This document shows, piece by piece, positions 34,587 to 43,842 of a stretch of DNA of 64,000 nucleotides. Numbering within the stretch: the stretch's first letter is position 1; the number at the start of each line of letters is the position of its first letter. The translations under genes were made by a program, and so were the position numbers. Origin of the DNA: Synaphobranchus kaupii (taxonomy: Eukaryota > Chordata > Actinopteri > Anguilliformes > Synaphobranchidae). The DNA is taken from assembly GCA_029718625.1 (NCBI GenBank), contig CM056377.1, forward strand, positions 104,234,585 to 104,298,584. Direction: 5' to 3'. The notes under the pieces were generated by a model that saw only the letters and a list, made by a program, of their open reading frames with translations, had not been told where the DNA came from and did no database searches.

Positions 34587-36250
34587 TCATGGATCCCGCC
34601 GTCTGTTGGGGTCTGGCCACAGGACCTCATCAACATCGCAAGCAATGTCTTCTCCCGCGAGGCACCGGGGAAAATATCCCCTTGCATGCCGAAACCATCC
34701 ATGGATTGACCTCACCTCAATGTCGCCGCAGGCCTGTTCCATTGCCTGCAGAAGAGGCATGCGGGCATGTGGTTGGCGGTCATATACACGCCATCTCCAA
34801 GCCGAAAAAAATTCCTCTATAGGGTTTAAAAATGGTGAGTAAGGGGGCAAGTATACCACTTCCAATTGATTGTGGTTGGTGAACCAGGTCTGGACCAGAG
34901 CAGCCCGATGAAAACTGACATTATCCCAGACAACAACAAACCTGGGCTGATCTGGTCTGTTCTGTACAACTATATTATGGAGAGCATCTAGAAATGTGAT
35001 TATATGTTGGGTATTGTATGGACCTAGTTTTGCATGATGATGCAGAAGCCCTCGAAGGCTTATGGCGGCACACAATGTGATATTTCCCCCGTGCTGCCCC
35101 GGGACGTGCACAATTGCCCTTTGGCCAATTATATTACGACCCCGTCGTCTTGTTTTGCTTAGGTCGAATCCAGCCTCATCAATGAAAATAAATTCATGAG
35201 GCTGTGCAGCTCCATCCATGGCCAAGATTCTCTGTAACAAAAAATACATATTGTGGATGGCATTACAGTACTCAAAACACACGACTACTACAGTGCTACA
35301 CATACAGAACCCCCACCCCATCACACAGGTACCTGTGTAGCTCTCTGAATCGATCCATGTGGTACTGATACAATGGTACATATTCAGCTGTTACTGGATT
35401 TTACCAATACTGTATTGTAAATGTAAAGGACTGTAACACTTACCCGTACATATTCACGTCGAAGTCCTTTGACCCTGACACTGTTCCTCTCAAATGGGAC
35501 CCTGTAGAGTTGCTTCATGGTGATGTTGTGCTTTACCAAGATGCGTCTGATGGTGGTGATGCTTACATGGTTGATGTTGTTGAAGACTTGCCTATCTGCA
35601 AGTATTTGTTGCCGTAGCTGGTGGAGACGGATTGCATTGTCTGCTCTCACTAGGTCCACAATGGCAAGTTCCTGCTGTTGTGTGAACAGGCGTTGGCGTC
35701 CACCCCCAGAAGATCTTCTAGTCATTCTAGAGAAATACAACCACAAATTGTTATTGGTTTGCTTCTTTTTCTTACAGTACTATATATACTGTACTTTACT
35801 GTATATACTGTACCATCCACTGTACTGAAACATCTCAATATAAGTAATCATGGTATGTTTCACAAAAACTACCACTTTGGCTGCAAAAGGAGCATTAGCA
35901 CCCTGCAATACAGTACATGTGATGTGGTAATGTGATATGGTACAGTACTGTAAATACCATCTGAGTAGAGTAGAAAGTAGTGAGGTGAAGACATACCTGT
36001 TTTCCAGTCGGAATGTTCTTATTATGGATGCCACTGTGAAGCGGCTTAGATTAGGGTGGACTCTCTGCCCAGCTTCCCTCATAGTCAGGCCATGGTTGAT
36101 GACATGGTCCACCAAAGTTGCTCTTATATCATCAGAAATAGTGGTCCGTGCATGGCCTCCTCGACCTTGTCCTCCTCTTCCTCCTCCTCCTCCTCTTCCT
36201 CGTCCTCTTCCTCTTCCTCTACCTCTGCCTCTCGCTCTCCCTGCATCCAT
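34587..36250 (-). CDS. Three-exon DDE transposase (IS630/Tc1-mariner superfamily)
   Basis: Exons on the minus strand are 36250-35997, 35726-35444 and 35231-34587, joined by GT-AG introns (donors GTATGT and GTAAGT, acceptors CTCTAG and TTACAG). They keep one frame of 393 codons plus stop. Exon 1 encodes a Gly/Arg-rich start (repeated RGRGRG) and a helix-turn-helix (TMREAGQRVHPNLSRFTVAS). Exon 2 encodes a second HTH-like region. Exon 3 carries the DDE catalytic core: FIDEAGF, VVWDNVSFH and FLNPIEEFF, with 35 residues between the second Asp and the Glu of NPIE by my count. It lies in the TIR-bounded element 26993-36660. Introns are uncommon in Tc1/mariner transposase genes. Activity is unproven, but no disabling lesion is visible. 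Confidence 0.78.
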
Positions 36251-36662
36251 GCTTGCGAAGTTCTCGAAATGGCTAAACTGAGGCCTTTTTGTAGCTGGCT
36301 GATTGGTGTTCAGTTTTGCAAGTAAGTACTTTCAGGTGTGTATCTGAGTGGTTGCAATTACCCGATGTGTTTTGTATTTTGGATACATGTGTTTTCCAAA
36401 TGGCACCCTGAGATTTCATTTTTGAACGAAGTGTCTTATGTATGAAATAGAGTGTAGTATGCAGGACCAAGTGTGTTGCATAAAGGAGCAAGTGTGTGCA
36501 GAAAGGAGTAAGTGTGTTGCAGAATTGCAACTAAAGTGCAAAGCACCACTTTTGTTTAAGGTATGGGTACATGTGTTTGAGGTATTGTAACAAAAACTTC
36601 AAGTTGTGTTACTTTGGTCTAAGCATGGGTCTATAGTGTTCAAGCAATGGGCAAAAACTGTA

Positions 36663-37293
36663 AATACATTTCCTTCAAGGAGGTGTCAATTATGCTTTAA
36701 TATATTAATGACTTTATTGTGCAAACAATTAGGTAGCAGAAGACATGTTGGTAGTCTCGCATAGCCAGACCTCCACACTTCGTTTTGGCGTTGTGCTGCT
36801 GAGATATCCGAACACTTGCAGTACAACAACATTGCCACAAGGAAATGTGCGTACGCCAAGTTGGAACCTGACGTGGAGCTAAGTACTTTTCCAAGTCTTA
36901 CCTTCTAAACCTGCAAATGTTTCTGAAAATAGTTTCTCTCCTCTGGCTGACCGGAGCCACGTGTTGACCGGAGTGTTGTGTTTTCTGTGCTTCCCGGCAT
37001 CCGTAGGCTTGCGGCACAGAGCGGAAATGAATGCGTCAACCCCGGGAATTAAAAAAATGTATTTCCACAGATCGTGATATAACAAATGGTCCTCATATAT
37101 CTCAAATGAAATCTACTATTATACTCGAATTTAGGAGACTCTAACATCGATAAAAAGTAAGCAAATTAAGACATGACAGCGCTTCGGATTTTGCTGGCAG
37201 TCTATGGGCATAGACAGGGCGATGCACCATTACACGTCGCCCCCTTCAGATTTTTTGGTGCTACTAAAAATCCCGGCTTCAAGACACGCCCAC
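36663..37293. other. Non-coding right end of the nest
   Basis: No gene is present. The sequence GTCTCGCATAGCCAGACCTC at 36753-36772 resembles a terminal repeat common in fish genomes but no partner was found. The block ends at the inverted repeat 37294-37321. Confidence 0.35.
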
Positions 37294-37321
37294 CTTGTTG
37301 TTTCTAGTTTTCTATATAGTT
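37294..37321 (-). repeat. 28-bp inverted repeat, right copy
   Basis: Complement of 21002-21029 with one mismatch. LINE coding sequence resumes directly to its right, so it marks the right edge of the inserted block. Confidence 0.7.
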
Positions 37322-38218
37322 TGGTGGTCTGAACATGTGAGTCTTTAGCTGCTTTTTAACGGTGTCGACAGTGCTCACAGATCTTAGGTCCAAGGGGAGG
37401 GAGTTCCAGAGCTTAGGAGCCACTACTACAAAGGCTCTATCACCTTTAGTTTTTAGCCTTGACCTAGGGACAACCTAGGAACAAGGAAGCCTTGATCAGA
37501 AGACCTAAGAGACCTAGCAGTGTTGTAGGGATGGAGTAGGTCACTAATGTATGTGGGAGCTTGGCCATGCAGGGCTCTGTATGTGATTACAAGAACCTTG
37601 TAGTGAATCCTGAATTTAATGGGAAGCCAGTGTAAAGAGGCCAAGACGGGTGTGATGTGGGACCTACTACTGGCCTTGGTGAGAAGCCTAGCAGCAGCAT
37701 TCTAGACCACTTGTAGACGGTCCAGGGATGACTTGCTGAGACAAGTATAAATAGAATTGCAGTAGTCAAGGCGCGAAGAAATAAAAGCATGAATGATCAT
37801 TTCCATCTCAGCTTGAGACACAACAGACCTGAGTTTAGCAATATTTCGCAATTGATAAAAACAGGAACGGGTCAACGAGCTGATATGTTGATCGAAGCTC
37901 ATAGCTTGGTCAAAAATGACACCTAAATTCCTAAGATTAGACTGTACTGATGAGGAAAGGGACCCAATACAGTGACTAATCCTTGACACCAAGCTGTCAG
38001 GAGCAATAATGAGAGCCTCGGTTTTGTCTGCATTAAGCTGCAGGGAATTGTTGGCCATCCATTCCTTAATGGAAGTTAAACAATTATGTAGTACCATCAA
38101 TTTGTCAGATTTATCTGGCTTAAAAGAGATAGTTGTATATCATCTGCATAACAGTTATAAGAGACACCACTAAAACCACTAATAATCTGTCCAAGGGGAA
38201 GCATATATAAGGCAATAG
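37322..38218 (-). pseudogene. LINE reverse transcriptase, C-terminal part
   Basis: Minus-strand frames give a reverse transcriptase of a non-LTR element. A YADD-type active site (CYADDIQL-like) is at about 38135-38160, then EWMANNSLQLNADKTEAL (frame 37702-38100), LGVIFDQAMSFDQHISSL, and further on ASLHWLPIKFRIHYKVL and ALHGQAPTYISDLL (37453-37644). Frame changes show decay. The 5' part is missing at 38218, where the retroviral LTR resumes. The motifs fit Rex1/L2-like clades; exact placement needs a phylogeny. Confidence 0.75.
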
Positions 38219-38617
38219 CAATAATTAGCAGTAATTAACATAGTCATATGACTTTCAAGCATTGATAGGTTTTTATTCCTAATAAGGGCCTTTGTTCTGT
38301 CTCTAGTTTTACCAGTAAATGATCTCATTCTAATTAACATAGTCTTACCATTAAACGGCCTCATTCTATATCTGGATGAATAGGATGAGGCCCACTTTTG
38401 TGGTTGGCCGGTTTGCAGTAAGCACACACATTTCAGTTACATTTCTGTCATCTCTGCACTTACTGATCTCATACAAACAGAATACAGCCATCCTATACAT
38501 TTTCTAAGCACAGATCCAAGCACAGATCATATGTTTATTAATGTTTATGGCACAGTTAATGTTAATAAGAAAGGAATAATTAATGCAGCATATAGTTTCA
38601 TTATTTGAACTTCCACA
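38219..38617 (-). repeat. 5' LTR of the endogenous retrovirus, second part
   Basis: Continues the LTR interrupted at 20830. It matches the left LTR segment 14001-14917 (after removing its LINE tail) up to GAACTTCCACA. Small duplications such as AGCACAGATCCAAGCACAGA distinguish it from the left copy. Confidence 0.85.
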
Positions 38618-38749
38618 AAGGTTATAGTTTAATTTTGGTGAATAGTTATGCTGGCTTCAATTGCGCCTGAGTTGTACGCTTGTAGAGTAATCATCTGCAC
38701 CCATTATAACTAATATAACTTTTTTTATAGGCATGCTGTAATTGAGTAT
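38618..38749. other. Short spacer between two retroelements
   Basis: 132 bases of single-copy-looking sequence between the endogenous retrovirus and the Gmr1-like element. No feature is visible except the target duplications at each edge. Confidence 0.5.
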
Positions 38750-39138
38750 GTGGTAGGGGGGCGTGGTTTTAGGCGCTGTCGGCAAGAGAGAGAGTGAACT
38801 CGGGTGGTTTGTGGAACCGGCACAGCTGGCGGAATTCAGGCAATTGGTGACGTATGATTATTGTGGATTGAATCACTTAACCAATTGCCTTGATTGTTCG
38901 ACAGTGAGCCTGGGAGGATAAAAAGGAGACTTCCGCGAGGAAAAGGCATTGTTGACCTGGAGAAGAGGGAGTGGGTTGTGTGGCTGCGGGTGTTGCAGTA
39001 AAACACATGTGCTCAGGAAAAAGCACACGGAGAAACCGGCTAAGAGAGCCAATTGTGGGCGGGGGAAAAATAATAAAACCCTCGAACTAATCAACGTGTA
39101 CGACTCTTCTCTGGAGCGGTGGCACTCACCTTGCCACA
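38750..39138 (+). repeat. 5' LTR of the Gmr1-like element
   Basis: Starts TGTGGTAGGGGGCGTGG and ends CACCTTGCCACA. A TATA-like GATAAAAAG lies near 38918. Open frames inside the LTR (both strands) are duplicated in the 3' LTR and are not host genes. Confidence 0.9.
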
Positions 39139-39139
39139 G

Positions 39140-39157
39140 TGGTGGCCCGTACGGGGA
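39140..39157 (+). promoter_or_regulatory. tRNA primer binding site of the Gmr1-like element
   Basis: TGGTGGCCCGTACGGGGA starts one base after the LTR and has the TGG start expected for pairing with the CCA end of a tRNA. I could not name the tRNA with confidence. Confidence 0.6.
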
Positions 39158-39204
39158 GAGAAAGAGAGAAGAGTTTGAAAAAAAAACAAACAACAAAAAC
39201 AAAG

Positions 39205-40524
39205 ATGGATCATAGTCAAGAACAGCCGGAGCAGTCCTCGTCGGTAGTAGCGCTGGGAAAGATGCTGGAGGGCATAGCTGCCATGCAGGAGCGACAGTCC
39301 GCGGCTCATGCGGAGCAGATGGAAGCCCTGCGTGTGCAGTCTAGCCTCCAGACCCAGGCGCTGCTACAGCTGGCTGCTTCCGGCGATTCGGACTCTCGGG
39401 GAAGGCGGAGCGTCTCGTCCCCAAAATTCCACCTCCCGAAGATGACCGCGGACGATGACGCTCAGGCCTTCCTCGAGGCATTCGAGGTGGCAGCGGAGAC
39501 GTGCAGGTGGCCACTGGGAGAGTGGTCCGTACGCCTCCTGCCCCTCTTGTCAGGGGAGGCGCAGCAAGCTGCGCATAGCCTGCCGCCAGCCGCGAGGACG
39601 GACTTTCAGAATATCAAGAAGGCGGTCCTCGACCGAATGGGTTTCAGCCCGGAGGACCACAGACGGCGCTTCCGGGAGACCACCCTGACGGAAGAGGACC
39701 GACCGTTCGCGTACGCCCAGCGGCTGACGGACATGGCGAGGCGCTGGCTCCGGCCAGAAATCCGCTCTGCTGCTGGAATAGTGGAGCAGGTGGTCCTGGA
39801 GCGGTTCATCGCGGGGCTGCCGGCGGCTACAGCCAACTGGGTGCAGTGCCATCGCCCCACCAACCTAGATGTCGCCGTCACCCTGGCTGAGGACCACCTG
39901 GCACAACAACCCTTCGCCCAGCAGCAGAAACCGGAGCCGGCGCCCCGGAGGAAATATCCCCCTCGTTCCTTTCCCTCTCCAGTTTCCCGTCCCCAAAACC
40001 CCCATTTCCCCATGCCTAATCCCCCTGTGTTTTCTCCCCACTCAGGCTCAGTGGCGGTGCAGTCCGGCCCTCAGGGAGCTCCTCAAACAACTGGACCGGG
40101 GTGTTGGCGGTGCGGACAGCCGGGCCACCTGCGCCGCGATTGTCCACTCATGGAGGTGGGGCAGGTGGTCCGTATTGTCGGCCCGCCCCCCTCCGCTCCC
40201 GATCCAGACGGGGCGTACTGCATTCCGGTAAGGGTGCAAGGGAGTGAACACCGGGCGCTGTTGGACTCAGGGGCTATGCAGACCATGATCCAACAGAGCC
40301 TGGTTCGACCAGAGGCTTTGGTAGCGGCACATTGGGTAACTATTAGGTGTGTGCATGGGGACGTACACAAATACCCTTTAGTACCAGTGGAAATTCGCAT
40401 CAATGATAAAAAGCATATTCTAGAGGCTGCGGTTAGCTCCCGCCTCTCGCACCCTCTGATTTTGGGCACAGATTGGAAGGGGTTTAAACAGGTAGCTGAG
40501 AAGCTGATGGGGGTGCGATCATGA
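39205..40524 (+). CDS. gag: Gmr1-like Gag with SCAN-like capsid, zinc knuckle and protease
   Basis: The open frame runs from before 39139, but the start is placed at ATG 39205 (AAAGATGG context), giving 439 residues. An N-terminal coiled region is followed by a helical capsid segment (about residues 85-230, with AFLEAFEVAA and VVLERFIAGLP) that resembles the SCAN domain, which is known to derive from Gmr1-like Gag. A Pro-rich linker, a zinc knuckle CWRCGQPGHLRRDC (near residue 300) and an aspartic protease motif ALLDSGAMQTM (near residue 355) follow. It ends at TGA 40522-40524, in the same frame as pol, so pol expression would need stop readthrough. Confidence 0.88.
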   Translation: MDHSQEQPEQSSSVVALGKMLEGIAAMQERQSAAHAEQMEALRVQSSLQTQALLQLAASGDSDSRGRRSVSSPKFHLPKMTADDDAQAFLEAFEVAAETCRWPLGEWSVRLLPLLSGEAQQAAHSLPPAARTDFQNIKKAVLDRMGFSPEDHRRRFRETTLTEEDRPFAYAQRLTDMARRWLRPEIRSAAGIVEQVVLERFIAGLPAATANWVQCHRPTNLDVAVTLAEDHLAQQPFAQQQKPEPAPRRKYPPRSFPSPVSRPQNPHFPMPNPPVFSPHSGSVAVQSGPQGAPQTTGPGCWRCGQPGHLRRDCPLMEVGQVVRIVGPPPSAPDPDGAYCIPVRVQGSEHRALLDSGAMQTMIQQSLVRPEALVAAHWVTIRCVHGDVHKYPLVPVEIRINDKKHILEAAVSSRLSHPLILGTDWKGFKQVAEKLMGVRS

Positions 40525-43476
40525 CCGCTAGGGAAGTGTGAGGTGTGTGCAGTTGACAGTGGTGACGCGGGGTCGTCCGACACTGCCGAGGGGGGGGCGG
40601 CATCGGGAGAGCCTCCGGTAGAGACTCCCCAGGTGCCGGTATTCCACCCCGTGGAGGATTTCCCACTCGCTCAGTCTCGTGACGACACCCTACGCTTTGC
40701 CTTTGACCAGGTGATATATGTTGATGGCCAGCTGGTGCACCCGGACGCTGCACGCTCTCACCCATATTTTGTCATTATTAAGGACAGATTGTATAGAGTG
40801 TGTCGTGACACTCAGACAGGTGAGGAAACGACCCAGTTGTTGGTACCGAAAAGCCGCCGGGAAATGGTTTTCCAGGCGGCTCATTACAACCCCATGGCTG
40901 GTCATTTAGGGTACGAAAAAACACTAACCCGGATAATGGCCCGTTTTTATTGGCCGGGCATTTGGGCGGACGTACGTCGGTGGTGTGCGTCTTGTGCAGA
41001 CTGTCAGCTAGTGAATTCCCCGGCCATCCCAAAAGCGCCGTTGCGCCCTCTACCGTTGATTGAGGTCCCTTTTGATAGAGTGGGCATGGACCTCATCGGG
41101 CCATTTGACAGGAGCACGCAGGGATACCGATTTGTATTAGTTCTTGTGGATTATGCAACCCGGTATCCCGAAGCAGTGCCGTTACGTAATATCTCAGCCA
41201 AGAGTGTTGCGCAGGCATTGTTCCAGATAATCTCCCGCGTCGGAATCCCGAAAGAGATTCTGACGGATCAAGGCACTTCGTTTATGTCACGCACATTACG
41301 CGAATTGTACGAATTATTGGGTGTTCGGTCCATTAAGACCAGCGTGTACCATCCGCAAACGGATGGTCTCGTTGAGCGTTTTAATAGGACTTTGAAATCT
41401 ATGATTCGAAAGTTCGTACACGATGATAGCCGAAATTGGGATAAGTGGCTAGTTCCGCTATTGTTTGCAGTGCGAGAGGTTCCCCAGGCCTCCACGGGAT
41501 TTTCTCCCTTTGAATTGCTGTTCGGTAGAAAACCACGGGGTGTCTTGGACCTAGTTAAAGAAAGCTGGGAGGAGGGTCCAAGTCCCAGTAAAAATGAAAT
41601 TCAATACGTTATGGACCTACGCGCAAAACTCCATACACTGGGTAGATTGTCACGGGAGAATTTGCTCGAGGCTCAGGAACGTCAGCAGAGGCAATACAAT
41701 AGAGGAACTAAGCTACGGCAATTTTCACCGGGAGATAAAGTCCTGGTATTGCTCCCGACTTCCAGCACAAAATTACTCGCCAAGTGGCAAGGACCCTTTG
41801 TGGTCACACGACGAGTGGGGGAAGTCGATTATGAGGTGGAGCGATCTGATAGAGAGGGGGCGAAACAGATTTATCATCTCAATCTATTAAAAGCATGGAA
41901 AGAGGTGGTACCGGTCTCCCTGGTTACGGTAGATCAGGAAAGAGATGAGCTGGGGCCAGAGGTACCAAATTCTACCAATCAAACCTCACCCCTTTCAGAT
42001 AGCCATCTCTTACCGAATCAGAGGGCGCATCTTGCCTTGTTGCAAAAGCGGTTTGCGGATGTGTTTTCCCCTCTACCAGGTCGCACCAACCTCATAAACC
42101 ACCACATTGAGACAACCCCGGGCGTGACGGTGCGTTCACGGCCCTATAGATTGCCGGAACATAAAAAGAAATTGGTTCAGGCAGAAATAAAGGCAATGCT
42201 GGAATTGGGGGTAATAGAGGAGTCTAACAGTGCGTGGAATAGCCCCATCGTGCTAGTAGGTAAGCCTGATGGATCTATTCGGTTCTGTGTAGACTATCGT
42301 AAGGTGAACGAAGTGTCACGATTTGATGCCTATCCAATGCCTCGGGTCGACGAGCTCTTGGATCGGCTGGGCACAGCTCGTTTTTTTTCGACACTGGATT
42401 TAACCAAGGGCTACTGGCAGATTCCCTTGTCTCCAGAGTCCAAGGAAAAAACGGCTTTCTCCGCTCCGGACGGGTTATACCAATTCAGGACACTTCCGTT
42501 TGGGTTATTCGGGGCCCCTGCCATTTTTCAACGTCTGATGGACAGGGTGCTGCGTCCGCATGCTGCTTTCGCTGCAGCCTATCTGGATGACATTATCATC
42601 CACAGCAGCAGCTGGGCTCAGCATGTGCGGCATGTGGGGGCGGTGCTTGAGTCCCTGAGACAGGCGGGGCTCACGGCTAACCCAAAGAAGTGTGCAATTG
42701 GCCGAGCGGAGGTACGGTATTTGGGGTACCACTTGGGAAGTGGACAGGTGCGGCCTCTAGTGGATAAAACCGCAGCGATTGCGACCTGTCCCCGACCCAA
42801 GACAAAAAAAGAGGTGAGGAGGTTTTTGGGACTGGCCGGCTACTACAGGAGGTTTATTCCTGCTTACTCAGAGCTGACCAGTCCCTTAACCGACTTGACT
42901 CGGAAAGGTGCCTCAGATCCGGTCCAGTGGACGGAGCTGTGCAGGCAGGCGTTTGAGCGAGTTAAAGAAGCTCTTTGTGGGAAACCGCTCCTGTTCACCC
43001 CTAATTTCTCTCTCCCCTTTAATTTGCAGACAGACACATCGGACAGAGGGCTGGGGGCCGTTTGGACTCAGCAGGTGGAGGGGCTCGACCGACCAGTGCT
43101 GTATATTAGCAGAAAGCTATCGCAGCGGGAAGCTAAGTACAGCACGGTAGAAAAAGAATGTCTGGCCATTCGGTGGGCGGTCGGGTCTCTCCGTTATTAC
43201 CTACTGGGTCGCTCATTCACCCTCTGCTCGGACCATGCTCCCCTCCAATGGCTTCACCGCATGAAGGATACCAATGCCCGAATCACTCGTTGGTATCTGG
43301 CTTTGCAGCCTTTTAATTTCAAGGTGGTTCATAGGCCGGGAGCGCAGATGGTGGTGGCTGACTTTCTCTCTCGCCCGGTGGGGACGGGGGGGGGGGGGGG
43401 GGGTTGGTCATCGGCCGGATGGCTTCCCGGCCTAAGGCGGGCGGTGGGGGTATGTGGTAGGGGGGCGTGGTTTTAG
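40525..43476 (+). CDS. pol: Gmr1-like Pol: integrase, reverse transcriptase, RNase H
   Basis: The frame is open from directly after the gag TGA, with the first ATG at 40543. The integrase comes first: zinc-binding HHCC (HYNPMAGHLG through CASCADC), then core motifs GMDLIGPF, LTDQGTSFMS and GLVERFNRTL. Reverse transcriptase follows (LDLTKGYWQIPL, AAYLDDIIIH), then RNase H (LQTDTSDRGLGAVW, CSDHAPLQWL, VVADFLSRP). After RNase H the frame crosses a long G run (43386-43402) and non-conserved residues to its stop, so the real C-terminus may be near SRPVG. All catalytic residues expected by pattern are present. This order is reversed relative to other Gypsy elements, including the one at 27428-34577. 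Confidence 0.9.
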   Translation, partial: PLGKCEVCAVDSGDAGSSDTAEGGAASGEPPVETPQVPVFHPVEDFPLAQSRDDTLRFAFDQVIYVDGQLVHPDAARSHPYFVIIKDRLYRVCRDTQTGEETTQLLVPKSRREMVFQAAHYNPMAGHLGYEKTLTRIMARFYWPGIWADVRRWCASCADCQLVNSPAIPKAPLRPLPLIEVPFDRVGMDLIGPFDRSTQGYRFVLVLVDYATRYPEAVPLRNISAKSVAQALFQIISRVGIPKEILTDQGTSFMSRTLRELYELLGVRSIKTSVYHPQTDGLVERFNRTLKSMIRKFVHDDSRNWDKWLVPLLFAVREVPQASTGFSPFELLFGRKPRGVLDLVKESWEEGPSPSKNEIQYVMDLRAKLHTLGRLSRENLLEAQERQQRQYNRGTKLRQFSPGDKVLVLLPTSSTKLLAKWQGPFVVTRRVGEVDYEVERSDREGAKQIYHLNLLKAWKEVVPVSLVTVDQERDELGPEVPNSTNQTSPLSDSHLLPNQRAHLALLQKRFADVFSPLPGRTNLINHHIETTPGVTVRSRPYRLPEHKKKLVQAEIKAMLELGVIEESNSAWNSPIVLVGKPDGSIRFCVDYRKVNEVSRFDAYPMPRVDELLDRLGTARFFSTLDLTKGYWQIPLSPESKEKTAFSAPDGLYQFRTLPFGLFGAPAIFQRLMDRVLRPHAAFAAAYLDDIIIHSSSWAQHVRHVGAVLESLRQAGLTANPKKCAIGRAEVRYLGYHLGSGQVRPLVDKTAAIATCPRPKTKKEVRRFLGLAGYYRRFIPAYSELTSPLTDLTRKGASDPVQWTELCRQAFERVKEALCGKPLLFTPNFSLPFNLQTDTSDRGLGAVWTQQVEGLDRPVLYISRKLSQREAKYSTVEKECLAIRWAVGSLRYYLLGRSFTLCSDHAPLQWLHRMKDTNARITRWYLALQPFNFKVVHRPGAQMVVADFLSRPVGTGGGGGGWSSAGWLPGLRRAVGVCGRGAWF

Positions 43477-43842
43477 GCGCTGTCGGCAAGAGAGAGAGTG
43501 AACTCGGGTGGTTTGTGGAACCGGCACAGCTGGCGGAATTCAGGCAATTGGTGACGTATGATTATTGTGGATTGAATCACTTAACCAATTGCCTTGATTG
43601 TTCGACAGTGAGCCTGGGAGGATAAAAAGGAGACTTCCGCGAGGAAAAGGCATTGTTGACCTGGAGAAGAGGGAGTGGGTTGTGTGGCTGCGGGTGTTGC
43701 AGTAAAACACATGTGCTCAGGAAAAAGCACACGGAGAAACCGGCTAAGAGAGCCAATTGTGGGCGGGGGAAAAATAATAAAACCCTCGAACTAATCAACG
43801 TGTACGACTCTTCTCTGGAGCGGTGGCACTCACCTTGCCACA
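43453..43842 (+). repeat. 3' LTR of the Gmr1-like element
   Basis: Near-identical copy of 38750-39138 (six Gs instead of five at its start). It is preceded by purine-rich GGCGGGCGGTGGGGGTA, the likely polypurine tract. Confidence 0.9.

Larger units (their letters stand above)
26993..36660 (-). mobile_element. Tc1/mariner-superfamily (IS630-like) transposon with three-exon transposase
   Basis: Terminal inverted repeats CAGTTTTTGCCCGTTGCTTG (26993) and CAGTTTTTGCCCATTGCTTG (complement ending at 36660) extend through GAACAC. TA flanks both sides (26991-26992 and 36661-36662), as required for IS630/Tc1/mariner. After removing the nested Gypsy element (27428-34577) and its duplication the transposon is about 2.5 kb. 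It encodes an intact three-exon DDE transposase on the minus strand. The Gypsy insertion is 3' of the transposase stop, so the gene itself is uninterrupted. Confidence 0.85.
20831..38218 (-). mobile_element. LINE inserted in the 5' LTR, itself split by a 16-kb nest
   Basis: Outer pieces belong to one minus-strand, 5'-truncated LINE. The 3' tail lies at the left (20831 to about 21001, ending in ACTTACTTACTTA-type repeats on the minus strand), and reverse-transcriptase coding sequence lies at the right (about 37322-38218). The uninterrupted LTR on the left shows that everything between 20830 and 38219 is absent from the empty site. The segment 21002-37321 is a later insertion into this LINE. 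Confidence 0.75.
13095..38617 (-). mobile_element. Endogenous retrovirus (tRNA-Arg type), heavily nested and defective
   Basis: Two homologous LTRs begin TGTCGAGGAAAATTCTCG on the plus strand (13095 and 20462) and end GAACTTCCACA (14917 and 38617). Read on the minus strand the order is 5' LTR, primer site, gag, pol, env, polypurine tract, 3' LTR. Flanking 4-mers AAAG (13091-13094) and AAGG (38618-38621) are a target duplication with one change. The 25.5-kb span is mostly later insertions: a TIR element and a LINE tail in the left LTR, and a LINE carrying a 16-kb nest in the right LTR. The primer site and env type resemble piscine retroviruses of the snakehead retrovirus kind. All genes are broken, and part of gag, the protease and most of reverse transcriptase are deleted. 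Confidence 0.85.
38750..43842 (+). mobile_element. Gmr1-like Gypsy retrotransposon (integrase before RT), nearly intact
   Basis: LTRs at 38750-39138 (389 bp) and 43453-43842 (390 bp) appear identical except for one G in a G-run. The 5-bp duplication GAGTA flanks the element (38745-38749 and 43843-43847). Inside are a gag-protease ORF, a UGA codon, and then integrase, reverse transcriptase and RNase H in that order. This Ty1/copia-like gene order in a Ty3/Gypsy-class element is the hallmark of the Gmr1-like group first described from cod. The near-identical LTRs suggest a recent insertion. Confidence 0.92.

Noticed and set aside
36037..36325. Ser/Pro-rich plus-strand frames opposite the transposase first exon
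   Set aside because: They are the complement of the RG-rich coding repeat on the minus strand.
38949..39215. 88-codon plus-strand frame starting in the Gmr1-like 5' LTR
   Set aside because: Mostly LTR sequence, repeated in the 3' LTR at 43653-43850; overlaps primer site and leader.
39550..40765. Minus-strand frames opposite Gmr1-like gag
   Set aside because: Shadow frames; the plus-strand product has clear Gag and protease motifs.
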